Of a DNA stretch of 24,671 nucleotides, positions 15,008-22,379 are shown in pieces. This DNA comes from Strigomonas culicis (taxonomy: Eukaryota; Euglenozoa; Kinetoplastea; Trypanosomatida; Trypanosomatidae). Where the stretch lies: assembly GCA_000482145.1 (NCBI GenBank), contig AUXH01000273.1, positions 1 to 24,671 on the forward strand, read 5' to 3'. The notes under the pieces are model-generated. The model was not told where the DNA came from, made no database searches, and was given only the letters and a program-made list of their open reading frames with translations. How positions within the stretch are numbered: the first letter of the stretch is position 1; each line of letters opens with the position of its first letter. Position numbers and translations under genes: made by a program.

Positions 15008-16798
15008 ATGGAAAAGAGTTCACCTGACAGCCGCCCCGCCACGCAACACCGTTCCCAGAAAGGAAATGTCGAGTCGCATTTCAACCCGCAGCTGCGGCGC
15101 ACGAAGGAGGTGCTCTGCCGACCGGAGTGGATCCGGCACACGGGCGAGGTCGTCGCGCGCCGCGGCTCGCTAGGCACCTTCGCGCTCTTCGGCATCCTTT
15201 TCGCGAACTGCGTCGGCGGCGGATACGGCTTCGAGGACGGCATCGGGTCGGCCGGCCCCCTCATCACGCTCATCGTGTGCGCGGTGCTGCCGTGGCTGTG
15301 GTGCTACCCCACCGGGCTCGCCGTCGCGGAGCTCTCCACGTCGGTGCCGAGTAACTCTGGCATCCTCATGTGGGGGAATGCCGCCTTCCCGCCCTTTCTG
15401 TCCTTCTTCAGCGTCCTGCTCACCATCTTCGTGACCTTCATCGGCAACGCGTCGTACCCCAGCCTCACCTCCGAGTACGCGGCAAACCTCCAGCCGGACA
15501 TGACGAAGGGGGTGCAGGCGGGCATCAAGATCGCGGTCATCATGATCTGCTTTGTGCTCAACGCGCTCGGCATCGAGATTGTTGGCAGCGCCTCCATCAT
15601 TCTCTGCGGCATCACGATTCTGCCCTTCTCTCTCCTGACCGTCATCCGCCTCTTTGCGCACGGCTTCAACAAGGCGGTGCTCTACGTGGACGTGAAGTCC
15701 GTGAACTGGGCCTCCTTCTTCTCCATCATCAGCTGGAACTACGCGAACATTGAGAACTCCGGCGCGATGATCGAGGAGGTGGCCGACCCGGCCAGGTCCT
15801 TCCCCATCGCCATGGTGCTGCTCATGTTCTCGACCTACGTGGCCTACGTGATGCCGATGCTGGCGGGTGTCTCCGCGATGGGGGAGGGGCAGGACTACTC
15901 GCAGTGGGCCGCCGGCCACTGGCCGGACGTCGCCAAGGTGATCGCCGGCGACTGGCTGCGCTACATGCTCTTCGCCGGCGCGATGCTGAGTGGCATCGGC
16001 TTCACGCTGACGTCCATGTGCACGACCAGCCGGCTGCTGGCCGGCATCGGCACGATGGAGGTGTTCCCGAAGAAGGTCTCGCGTGTGCTGGGCTACTACC
16101 ACCCGAAGGTGGGCACGCCCATCCCCGCCCTCGCGCTGAACACGGCCTTCATGATCGTCTTCTCCTGCGCGCTCGACTTTGGCGATGTCGTGTCGCTCTG
16201 CCAGTCCTTCTATAACTTGCGCATGCTCGTCATCTACGGGGCGGTGCTGATCCTCCGGCTGAAGCACCCGCTCCTCCCGCGGCCGTATAAGCTGCCGTGC
16301 AACAACCTCGTGTGCTTCCTCTGCCTCCTCCCGGCAGCTCTCTTTTCACTGATGGGCTCCGTCGTGTCCGCCATGACCTCCACCGCGATTGGCGTCGCCT
16401 ACGTGTGCTCCATCGTCGGCGGGCTCGTCCTCTCGTGGCTGTACTGTCGCCTCTTCGCGCCGCACGGCTTCCAGGGCACCATCGTCACGTGCGATATGAG
16501 CCCCGACGATGCGGTGGGGGTCTGCACCGATGACGCAGACGCGCCCGGCACCCTCGACGAGGGCGTCTTCTTCGCGGAGGGCGACGACGTGGTGCACGAT
16601 GACCTGCTGCTGGGCATCCTGCCGGCGCCCCCCGCGGAAGCGCCGATAGCCGCCACCGAGCCGCTGGCTGCCTCGCTGCCGCTGCCACGGCAGGTGACAC
16701 CCGACACCGTGGTCTTCAGCGCGGAGGACGGTCCGCCGACTTCTCGCGAGACCCCGAGACGGCCGCAGCCGAGGCCGGTGTCGTCAGCGAAGCGGTAA
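15008..16798 (+). CDS. APC-superfamily permease, POT/PUT-type polyamine or amino acid transporter (copy 1)
   Basis: A 596-residue plasma-membrane-type permease with about 11-12 membrane helices between residues 55 and 482. The first helix carries GGGYGFED (70-77), the unwound substrate-binding turn of APC transporters. The sixth-helix region has SWNYANIENSGAMIEEVADP (242-261). Both resemble plant PUT and trypanosomatid POT1 polyamine transporters, which use the same LAT-like fold. The N-terminal tail (1-50) is polar. The C-terminal tail (about 483-596) is long, acidic (DEGVFFAEGDD near 518-528) and ends in a Pro/Arg-rich stretch. It is one of a tandem pair; residue n here aligns with n-8 in copy 2 without gaps over the shared region. 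Putrescine or spermidine uptake is likely from family knowledge; amino acids are possible. Confidence 0.85.
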   Translation: MEKSSPDSRPATQHRSQKGNVESHFNPQLRRTKEVLCRPEWIRHTGEVVARRGSLGTFALFGILFANCVGGGYGFEDGIGSAGPLITLIVCAVLPWLWCYPTGLAVAELSTSVPSNSGILMWGNAAFPPFLSFFSVLLTIFVTFIGNASYPSLTSEYAANLQPDMTKGVQAGIKIAVIMICFVLNALGIEIVGSASIILCGITILPFSLLTVIRLFAHGFNKAVLYVDVKSVNWASFFSIISWNYANIENSGAMIEEVADPARSFPIAMVLLMFSTYVAYVMPMLAGVSAMGEGQDYSQWAAGHWPDVAKVIAGDWLRYMLFAGAMLSGIGFTLTSMCTTSRLLAGIGTMEVFPKKVSRVLGYYHPKVGTPIPALALNTAFMIVFSCALDFGDVVSLCQSFYNLRMLVIYGAVLILRLKHPLLPRPYKLPCNNLVCFLCLLPAALFSLMGSVVSAMTSTAIGVAYVCSIVGGLVLSWLYCRLFAPHGFQGTIVTCDMSPDDAVGVCTDDADAPGTLDEGVFFAEGDDVVHDDLLLGILPAPPAEAPIAATEPLAASLPLPRQVTPDTVVFSAEDGPPTSRETPRRPQPRPVSSAKR

Positions 16799-17136
16799 CG
16801 GAGTGAGAAAAGAGGTCTTTGCCGTTTAGTAAGTGAATTACTGAGAAGTAGAGTGACAGAATAGTGCTTTTGTTTTACATTTTTTTTTTCCCTTTTCCAT
16901 CTTAATGTACACGTGACTCTTTGAGTAGCTACTTAAGCATATAAAGTAATAATTGAGTGTTAGACGCCAATCAAAGAAAAAAAAAAAAGAATAACAAGAA
17001 AGAGAAAGATACCAGTTGCAATCCTTTTGTGGATTTATTTATTATGATTATTATAGTTTGCTTCCGAAATATTCGAGTTGTTGCTACGTTTACTTATGGA
17101 TTTAGTTTTTATACTATTTTTTGTTTTTCTTTGGCC

Positions 17137-17154
17137 TGTGTGTGTGTGTGTGTG
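17137..17154 (+). repeat. (TG)n microsatellite
   Basis: About nine TG units in the spacer between the two APC permease genes. Confidence 0.85.
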
Positions 17155-17574
17155 CTTCTTTACCGCGAAGCTCTTCAATCACTCATGTGATTCTTTTAAT
17201 ATAGTTTTTTTTTTGCTTTTTGTTTTGTTTTGCTTCTCTCTTTCCTTTCTTGGATTGCAGTAGCCTACACTTCCCGTTCTTGCTTCTCTTCTTGTGGATA
17301 GGGCATTGACATTTCTGTTAGTTGTGTTGCATTCTAAAAGCATTATGCAGATTAATCTAACAACGGCACCCATAAAACAAAACAGAACACTTAAAAAAAG
17401 TGATAATAAATAACGATGTTTATCGATACCATCAATGTTATAATACTGCCCTTAAAAAGAAATAACAAAAAAAAAGAATTACCCTTTTGATCCCCATCTA
17501 ACTCGTAACACAACAAGAGTACATATTGTTCAATATGGATAACATACTCTTTTTTTTTTTTACGTCTCAATAGT

Positions 17575-17640
17575 ATATTCCTCCTTCTCCTCCACCTCTT
17601 CCCTCTTTAAATATAAATATTTGTATACATATGTGCGCAG
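17575..17640 (+). promoter_or_regulatory. Predicted spliced-leader acceptor for the second APC permease
   Basis: A strong C/T tract (17575-17607) is followed, after an AT-rich gap, by AG 17639-17640. The 109-base leader has no ATG. Confidence 0.55.
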
Positions 17641-17749
17641 TGGCAGGGAACAGCATACGCGTTCCACTAGGTTTTCTTGTCGTGCTCAACTGTATCGACT
17701 CTTCCTTGTAAGAAGAAGAGGTACCCTCGTATAGTGTGGATACCCTTTT

Positions 17750-19438
17750 ATGGAAAAGGGTTCGACGGGAGCACCGGGGGTCAACGTGCGGCCCCACTTC
17801 GCGCCCCAGCTGCGGCGCACGAAGGAGGTGCTCTGCCGACCGGAGTGGATCCGGCACACGGGCGAGGTCGTCGCGCACCGCGGCTCCATCGGCATCGTTG
17901 GGCTCTTCGGCATCCTCTTTACCAACTGCGTCGGCGGCGGGTACGGCTTCGAGGACGGCATCGGGTCGGCCGGCCCCCTCATCACGCTCATCGTGTGCGC
18001 GGTGCTGCCGTGGCTGTGGTGCTACCCCACCGGGCTCGCGACGGCAGAGCTGTCGACCTCCATCCCGAGTAACTCTGGCATCCTCATGTGGGTGAACGCC
18101 GCCTTCCCGCCCTACGTGTCGTTTCTCTGCGTCATGATGACCATCTTCATCATCTTCATCGGCAATGCGACCTACCCCAGTCTCACCGCCGAGTACGCGG
18201 CGAACATGGTGCCGGACCTCGGCAGCGGCGGCCAGTCGTGCATCAAGATCGCGGTCATCATGATCTGCTTTGTGCTCAACGCGCTCGGCATCGAGATTGT
18301 CGGTAGCGCCTCCTTCGTTCTCTGCGGCGTGACGATGTTGCCCTTTGTGCTGTTGAACCTCATCATTTTCTTCCGCTACGGGGTCAACAAGGCGGTGCTC
18401 TACGTGGACGTGAAGTCCGTGAACTGGGCCTCCTTCTTCTCCATCATCAGCTGGAACTACGCGAACATTGAGAACTCCGGCGCGATGATCGAGGAGGTGG
18501 CCGACCCGGTCAAGGTGTTCCCCCTCGCCATGGTGCTGCTCATGCTCTCCACTTATGTAGCCTACGTAATGCCGATGGTCATGGGTGTCTCCGCGATGGG
18601 GGTGGGGCAGGACTACTCTCAGTGGGCCGCCGGCCACTGGCCGGACGTCGCCAAGGTGATCGCCGGCGACTGGCTGCGCTACATGCTCTTCGCCGGCGCG
18701 ATGCTGAGCGGCATCGGCTTCACTTTGACCGCCATGTGCATGACCAGCCGGCTGCTGGCCGGCATCGGCACGATGGAGGTGTTCCCGAAGAAGGTCTCGC
18801 GTGTGCTGGGCTACTACCACCCGAAGGTGGGCACGCCCATCCCCGCCCTCGCGCTGAACACGGCCTTCATGATCGTCTTCTCCTGCGCGCTCGACTTTGG
18901 CGATGTCGTGTCGCTCTGCCAGTCCTTCTATTGTCTCCGGATGGTGCTCATCTACGGGGCGGTGCTGATCCTCCGGCTGAAGCACCCGCTCCTCCCGCGG
19001 CCGTATAAGCTGCCGTGCAACAACCTCGTGTGCTTCCTCTGCCTCCTCCCGGCAGCTCTCTTTTCACTGATGGGCTCCGTCGTGTCCGCCATGACCTCCA
19101 CCGCGATTGGCGTCGCCTACGTGTGCTCCATCGTCGGCGGGCTCGTCCTCTCGTGGCTGTACTGTCGCCTCTTCGCGCCGCACGGCTTCCAGGGCACCAT
19201 CGTCACGTGCGATATGAGCCCCGACGATGCGGTGGGGGTCTGCACCGATGGCGCAGACGCGCCCGGCACCCTCGACGAGGGCGTCTTCTTCGCGGAGGGC
19301 GACGAGGACGTGCGCAACGATCTGCTGCTGGGGATGCTGGAGCTCGGGCCCCGCGTGGAGCCGCCGGCCGTGGAGCCGGCAGGGGAAGGACCGGCAGTGA
19401 ACGAGGTGTTAGAGGTCGACCATCCAGAAACAATGTGA
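17750..19438 (+). CDS. APC-superfamily permease, POT/PUT-type polyamine or amino acid transporter (copy 2)
   Basis: A 562-residue tandem paralogue of the gene at 15008. It has the same helices, the GGGYGFED turn at 62-69 and the SWNYANIENSGAM segment at 234-246. DNA aligns to copy 1 at a constant offset of 2718 bases with no gap from about 15089 to 16587. Long blocks are identical, one of 302 bases (16230-16531 against 18948-19249). Differences cluster in particular membrane helices and their edges: about residues 108-156, 191-216, 255-280, and single changes in TAMCMTS and YCLRMVLIYG. The N-terminus (first 19 residues) and the end of the acidic C-terminal tail are unrelated and shorter. This looks like a recent duplication kept alike by gene conversion, with possible change of substrate preference. 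Confidence 0.85.
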   Translation: MEKGSTGAPGVNVRPHFAPQLRRTKEVLCRPEWIRHTGEVVAHRGSIGIVGLFGILFTNCVGGGYGFEDGIGSAGPLITLIVCAVLPWLWCYPTGLATAELSTSIPSNSGILMWVNAAFPPYVSFLCVMMTIFIIFIGNATYPSLTAEYAANMVPDLGSGGQSCIKIAVIMICFVLNALGIEIVGSASFVLCGVTMLPFVLLNLIIFFRYGVNKAVLYVDVKSVNWASFFSIISWNYANIENSGAMIEEVADPVKVFPLAMVLLMLSTYVAYVMPMVMGVSAMGVGQDYSQWAAGHWPDVAKVIAGDWLRYMLFAGAMLSGIGFTLTAMCMTSRLLAGIGTMEVFPKKVSRVLGYYHPKVGTPIPALALNTAFMIVFSCALDFGDVVSLCQSFYCLRMVLIYGAVLILRLKHPLLPRPYKLPCNNLVCFLCLLPAALFSLMGSVVSAMTSTAIGVAYVCSIVGGLVLSWLYCRLFAPHGFQGTIVTCDMSPDDAVGVCTDGADAPGTLDEGVFFAEGDEDVRNDLLLGMLELGPRVEPPAVEPAGEGPAVNEVLEVDHPETM

Positions 19439-19710
19439 GCGGTGCGGAAAGGGTGGATCTACTACTTCCCCCCCCCCTCGGGGCCTTTGGGTCACCTAGA
19501 GTTGAATCCTTTCCATTTCTCTTTTATTTGTTTATCCTGGTTTATGGTTGCACTCAAATAAAGGGAAATGTGAGCGCTGGATAACGTCAGTCCATGCACA
19601 GCAGTCCAGCAAGCGACAGTGGTAAGCGTTCATAATACTAATAAAGGTGACAATCGAAAACGGTCGCCCCTTTTTTTTGTTACTCTCTTCCATTCCTCTC
19701 ACTCAACATG

Positions 19711-19714
<4 letters not shown>

Positions 19715-19745
<31 letters not shown>
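19715..19745 (+). repeat. (TTA)n microsatellite
   Basis: About ten TTA units in the spacer after the second APC permease. Confidence 0.9.
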
Positions 19746-20064
19746 CCTTATGCGTGTGATATAGTAGATTTATTTTCCATGGTTGTTCGTGTGGCATGTT
19801 GCGCTCCACCTTATACTGGTTTATCTATTCATTATTGCTCATTTGGTGGCGTTTCTTTTCTTTTTCTTCTTCTTTGCGCCTTTAATTTATGTTGCTCTTT
19901 TGTTTGCTTGTTTGTTTAAGCGTTTATTTCTTTTCTTTTTTTTTTTAATAAATGTACGTTTTCCTGATTGCAGAAGCCCTTTCGTGCGTGAACATGTGTG
20001 TATGTGTGTGCCTTTATGTTAGGTGCACATGTCACGTCAGCAGAGCGCGCTGGTGTATGTTCAT

Positions 20065-20107
20065 CCACTTCACCTTCTCTCCTCCTCCGCTTCCTTGTTC
20101 TTTGTAG
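20065..20107 (+). promoter_or_regulatory. Predicted spliced-leader acceptor for the first AAAP permease
   Basis: A C/T tract of about 37 bases ends in AG 20106-20107. The 122-base leader is ATG-free and includes an AAC/A-rich stretch. AG 19972-19973 after another T-rich tract is an upstream alternative. Confidence 0.65.
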
Positions 20108-20229
20108 CATACAGCTGTGAACGTTCCAGCCAACACAATTGAGTGCGCAGGGAAACAACAACAACAAAAAAAAAAGAGATTCCCCACGTGCCATTGCACT
20201 CTGTTGCACATTGCCGTGTTGTCCTGTAA

Positions 20230-22050
20230 ATGCAAAGCGCAACCGATGTGACGCTCATTCCCGCGCACAGTGGCGCCAGCCTCTCCCATGACGATGACGA
20301 CTACAACCGGTTCTCCGCCGCGGACGTGCTGCCGACCTCCTCTCACCGCGCCTCCCTCGTCACGGACCCCGTGATCGTCACACTGGAGCGGAGCGCGCCG
20401 CCGCCGGGGGAGCGTGAGGGGGCCGAGGAGGGCCCCGCCGACACCAGCGACGCGGACGCGCGCGGCGGCGCGCTGGCGGAGCGGCCCCACTGCCCCAACG
20501 CGACGCTGCGCGGCGGCGCGCTCACGGCGGACGAGCTTCAGGAGGCACGCTGGCGCGTCTACGACGCAACCTGCCCGGTGTCAACGCTGGGCTTTCTCAA
20601 GGAGACGACGGACACGATCCTGCCGGATGCGATCAACGCCTTCTTCAGCGGCACGTCCAGCTTCATCAAGAACAAGGCGGAGATCATGGCGCAGGCGATG
20701 CCGCCGCCGGTGCAGCGCGCGGTGCACGTCACCGGCAAGGGGCTCTCCATCATGGCGGAGTACACGGGCGACATACTGGTTAACGCGCCCACCTACGTGA
20801 TGGAGATCATCCCGGACCACATGCTGTCTCGGGAGCTGAAGCAGCTCATTTTTATCGACTTTCTCAATGTACTGATGTGCTCGCTCAACTACGACATCCT
20901 CTTCGTGCCGTACGTCTTCCGCGCGGGTGGCCTAGTCGGCGGGCTGCTGCTGCTGGCCGCCGGCAGCCTCGTGTCGCTGTACGCGTCGGAGATCTTCTAC
21001 GCGGTGAAGAACGAGCTGGCGGAGGCGGCGCAGGTGGTCATGTACACGGACGTGACGCGCCTCACGTGGGGCACCTGCTTCCCCCTCCTGGACATGTGCT
21101 ACACGATGCTCTTCTTCGTCGCCTTTGTGCGCTACGCGGCGACGAACGCCTCCTATCTGCTCACGGCGATGGGGGCCGCGGCGGAGACGGCCCTCGCGCT
21201 GAGCTACGTGCTGCCGCCCCTCTGCTGCCTCCTGCTCATCTTCATGAAGCGCGCCAAGTCGCTGCAGCCGCTCATCGCGCTCTCCTCGCTGCTGGTGCTC
21301 ACCGCCGTGATCGTTATGATGACGGTCTTCCCCTACAGCTCCTTCGACTACGCGACGCTCGCGCTGTGGCCCGCCTCCGTCGCGGAGGCCTTCACCGCGC
21401 TGGGCATCGTCCTGTTCGTCACGTGCTCGCTGCGCCGCAGCGTGCCGGTCGAGCGCGCCATGGCGGCCGCGCGCTTCCGCGTTCTCACGCGCGTGGCGGC
21501 GGGCGTCACGTTTCTCTGCAATGTAGCCTTCGGCCTCTCCGCCTTTCTCTCGTACCGCCTCGCGACGTGCTCCGTGCTGCCGCTCTCCTTTCAGCGCGGC
21601 GGGGCGGAGGTGGCCGCCGCCGCGCTGCTCTTCTTTGTCTTTCTCTGCGTCGTCCCGCAGGCGCTGTTCCGTGTGACGGAGTTCTGCGACCGCCGCGTGC
21701 TCGGCCTGCGCCGCATCCCGACCTACTGGCAGGTCCTGCCGAACTTGCAGCGCGTCGTCTTCCTCGCGGCGGCCTCCGCGCTCGCCTACCTGCTGCCGTA
21801 CTTCGGCGTCTTCCTCGCCGCGGGCGGCGCGTTCGGCTGCGGGCTGATGACCCTCGTCCTCCCCGCCGCGCTGGACTACGTGCGGCACCAGCGCGCGGGG
21901 CTGCGGCAGGGCCACCCGCTGCGCTGGTGGGAGCGCCTGCGGTGCCTGGGCATGGTCGGCGCGGGCGTGGCCGTCATGGTGCTCGGCGTCGCCTTCGGCT
22001 GCTACGAGACGTGGGCGCTCGTGCAGATCGGCAGCAGGACGACGTGCTGA
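20230..22050 (+). CDS. AAAP-family amino acid permease (copy 1)
   Basis: A 606-residue transporter of the amino acid/auxin permease family. About 205 N-terminal residues precede the membrane part: a polar stretch with four Asp (21-24), then a helical region starting at EARWRVYDATCP (106-116) and FLKETTDTILPDAI (122-135). The first membrane pair has the AAAP pattern PYVFRAGGLVGGLLLL (about 229-244). About 11 helices follow, with conserved short loops such as CDRRVLGLRRIPTYW near 490-504. Trypanosomatid AAAP proteins take up amino acids (arginine, lysine, proline and others) at the plasma membrane, and most have a long cytosolic N-terminus. Substrate cannot be read from sequence. It is paired with a diverged paralogue directly downstream, which shares the helical pre-membrane segment and the final TTC/TGC ending. 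Confidence 0.85.
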   Translation: MQSATDVTLIPAHSGASLSHDDDDYNRFSAADVLPTSSHRASLVTDPVIVTLERSAPPPGEREGAEEGPADTSDADARGGALAERPHCPNATLRGGALTADELQEARWRVYDATCPVSTLGFLKETTDTILPDAINAFFSGTSSFIKNKAEIMAQAMPPPVQRAVHVTGKGLSIMAEYTGDILVNAPTYVMEIIPDHMLSRELKQLIFIDFLNVLMCSLNYDILFVPYVFRAGGLVGGLLLLAAGSLVSLYASEIFYAVKNELAEAAQVVMYTDVTRLTWGTCFPLLDMCYTMLFFVAFVRYAATNASYLLTAMGAAAETALALSYVLPPLCCLLLIFMKRAKSLQPLIALSSLLVLTAVIVMMTVFPYSSFDYATLALWPASVAEAFTALGIVLFVTCSLRRSVPVERAMAAARFRVLTRVAAGVTFLCNVAFGLSAFLSYRLATCSVLPLSFQRGGAEVAAAALLFFVFLCVVPQALFRVTEFCDRRVLGLRRIPTYWQVLPNLQRVVFLAAASALAYLLPYFGVFLAAGGAFGCGLMTLVLPAALDYVRHQRAGLRQGHPLRWWERLRCLGMVGAGVAVMVLGVAFGCYETWALVQIGSRTTC

Positions 22051-22379
22051 GGCTGGCCGCGGCGCTGTGTACATTAGAGTGGCGGTGGTACTACGTCGCT
22101 TTTTTTTTTTCCTCTTCCTTTGTGTGTATTTCTGTACGATCTTCACTAGCATATGCTTCTTCTGTTCCTGCACACCACTATGCACGCTATCGTAGCGAAG
22201 GTGCTGGATGGAGATGTCTTTCTTCTTTTTGCGATTGCCAATGTGGTTCATTGTTTTGTTTTTTGTATTATTACGTATTGCTTCCTTCTTCTTTTTTTTC
22301 TTTTCAGTACACGTTCTTTGATTAGCACCTTTTGCCACATCATTTATAAAACTAAAAAGAATTCGAACGACCTGCATCA
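22051..22379 (+). other. Intergenic region between the two AAAP permeases
   Basis: About 330 bases, T-rich, with a T-run (about 22101-22110) and a strong pyrimidine tract before the next gene. No gene evident. Confidence 0.6.
22279..22307 (+). promoter_or_regulatory. Predicted spliced-leader acceptor for the second AAAP permease
   Basis: A near-pure T/C tract ends in CAG with AG at 22306-22307. The 72-base leader has no ATG. Confidence 0.75.

Larger units (their letters stand above)
16799..17749 (+). other. Intergenic region between the two APC permease copies
   Basis: About 950 bases, very AT-rich, with T-runs, an A-run (16976-16988), a (TG)n repeat (about 17137-17154) and a pyrimidine tract at about 17575-17607. 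It shows no obvious similarity to the region after copy 2, although the genes themselves are very alike. No gene evident. Confidence 0.6.
19439..20229 (+). other. Intergenic region between the APC and AAAP transporter pairs
   Basis: About 790 bases. It holds a run of ten C (about 19470-19479), a TTA/ATT repeat (19715-19745), T-rich stretches (about 19850-19950) and two candidate acceptors. No gene evident; plus-strand frames here are Phe/Leu-rich low-complexity. Confidence 0.6.

Noticed and set aside
17567..18985. Long minus-strand open frame (472 residues) opposite the second APC permease, and similar ones at 7698-8954, 5386-6603 and 20932-22380
   Set aside because: They lie opposite clear plus-strand genes with G/C-rich third positions, which suppress antisense stops. 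The translations are Arg/His/Glu/Ala-rich and lack domain features.
15008..19438. The APC pair as a mobile element or long direct repeat
   Set aside because: Identity is confined to the coding cores. Flanks differ, and there are no terminal repeats or transposase or reverse transcriptase sequences.
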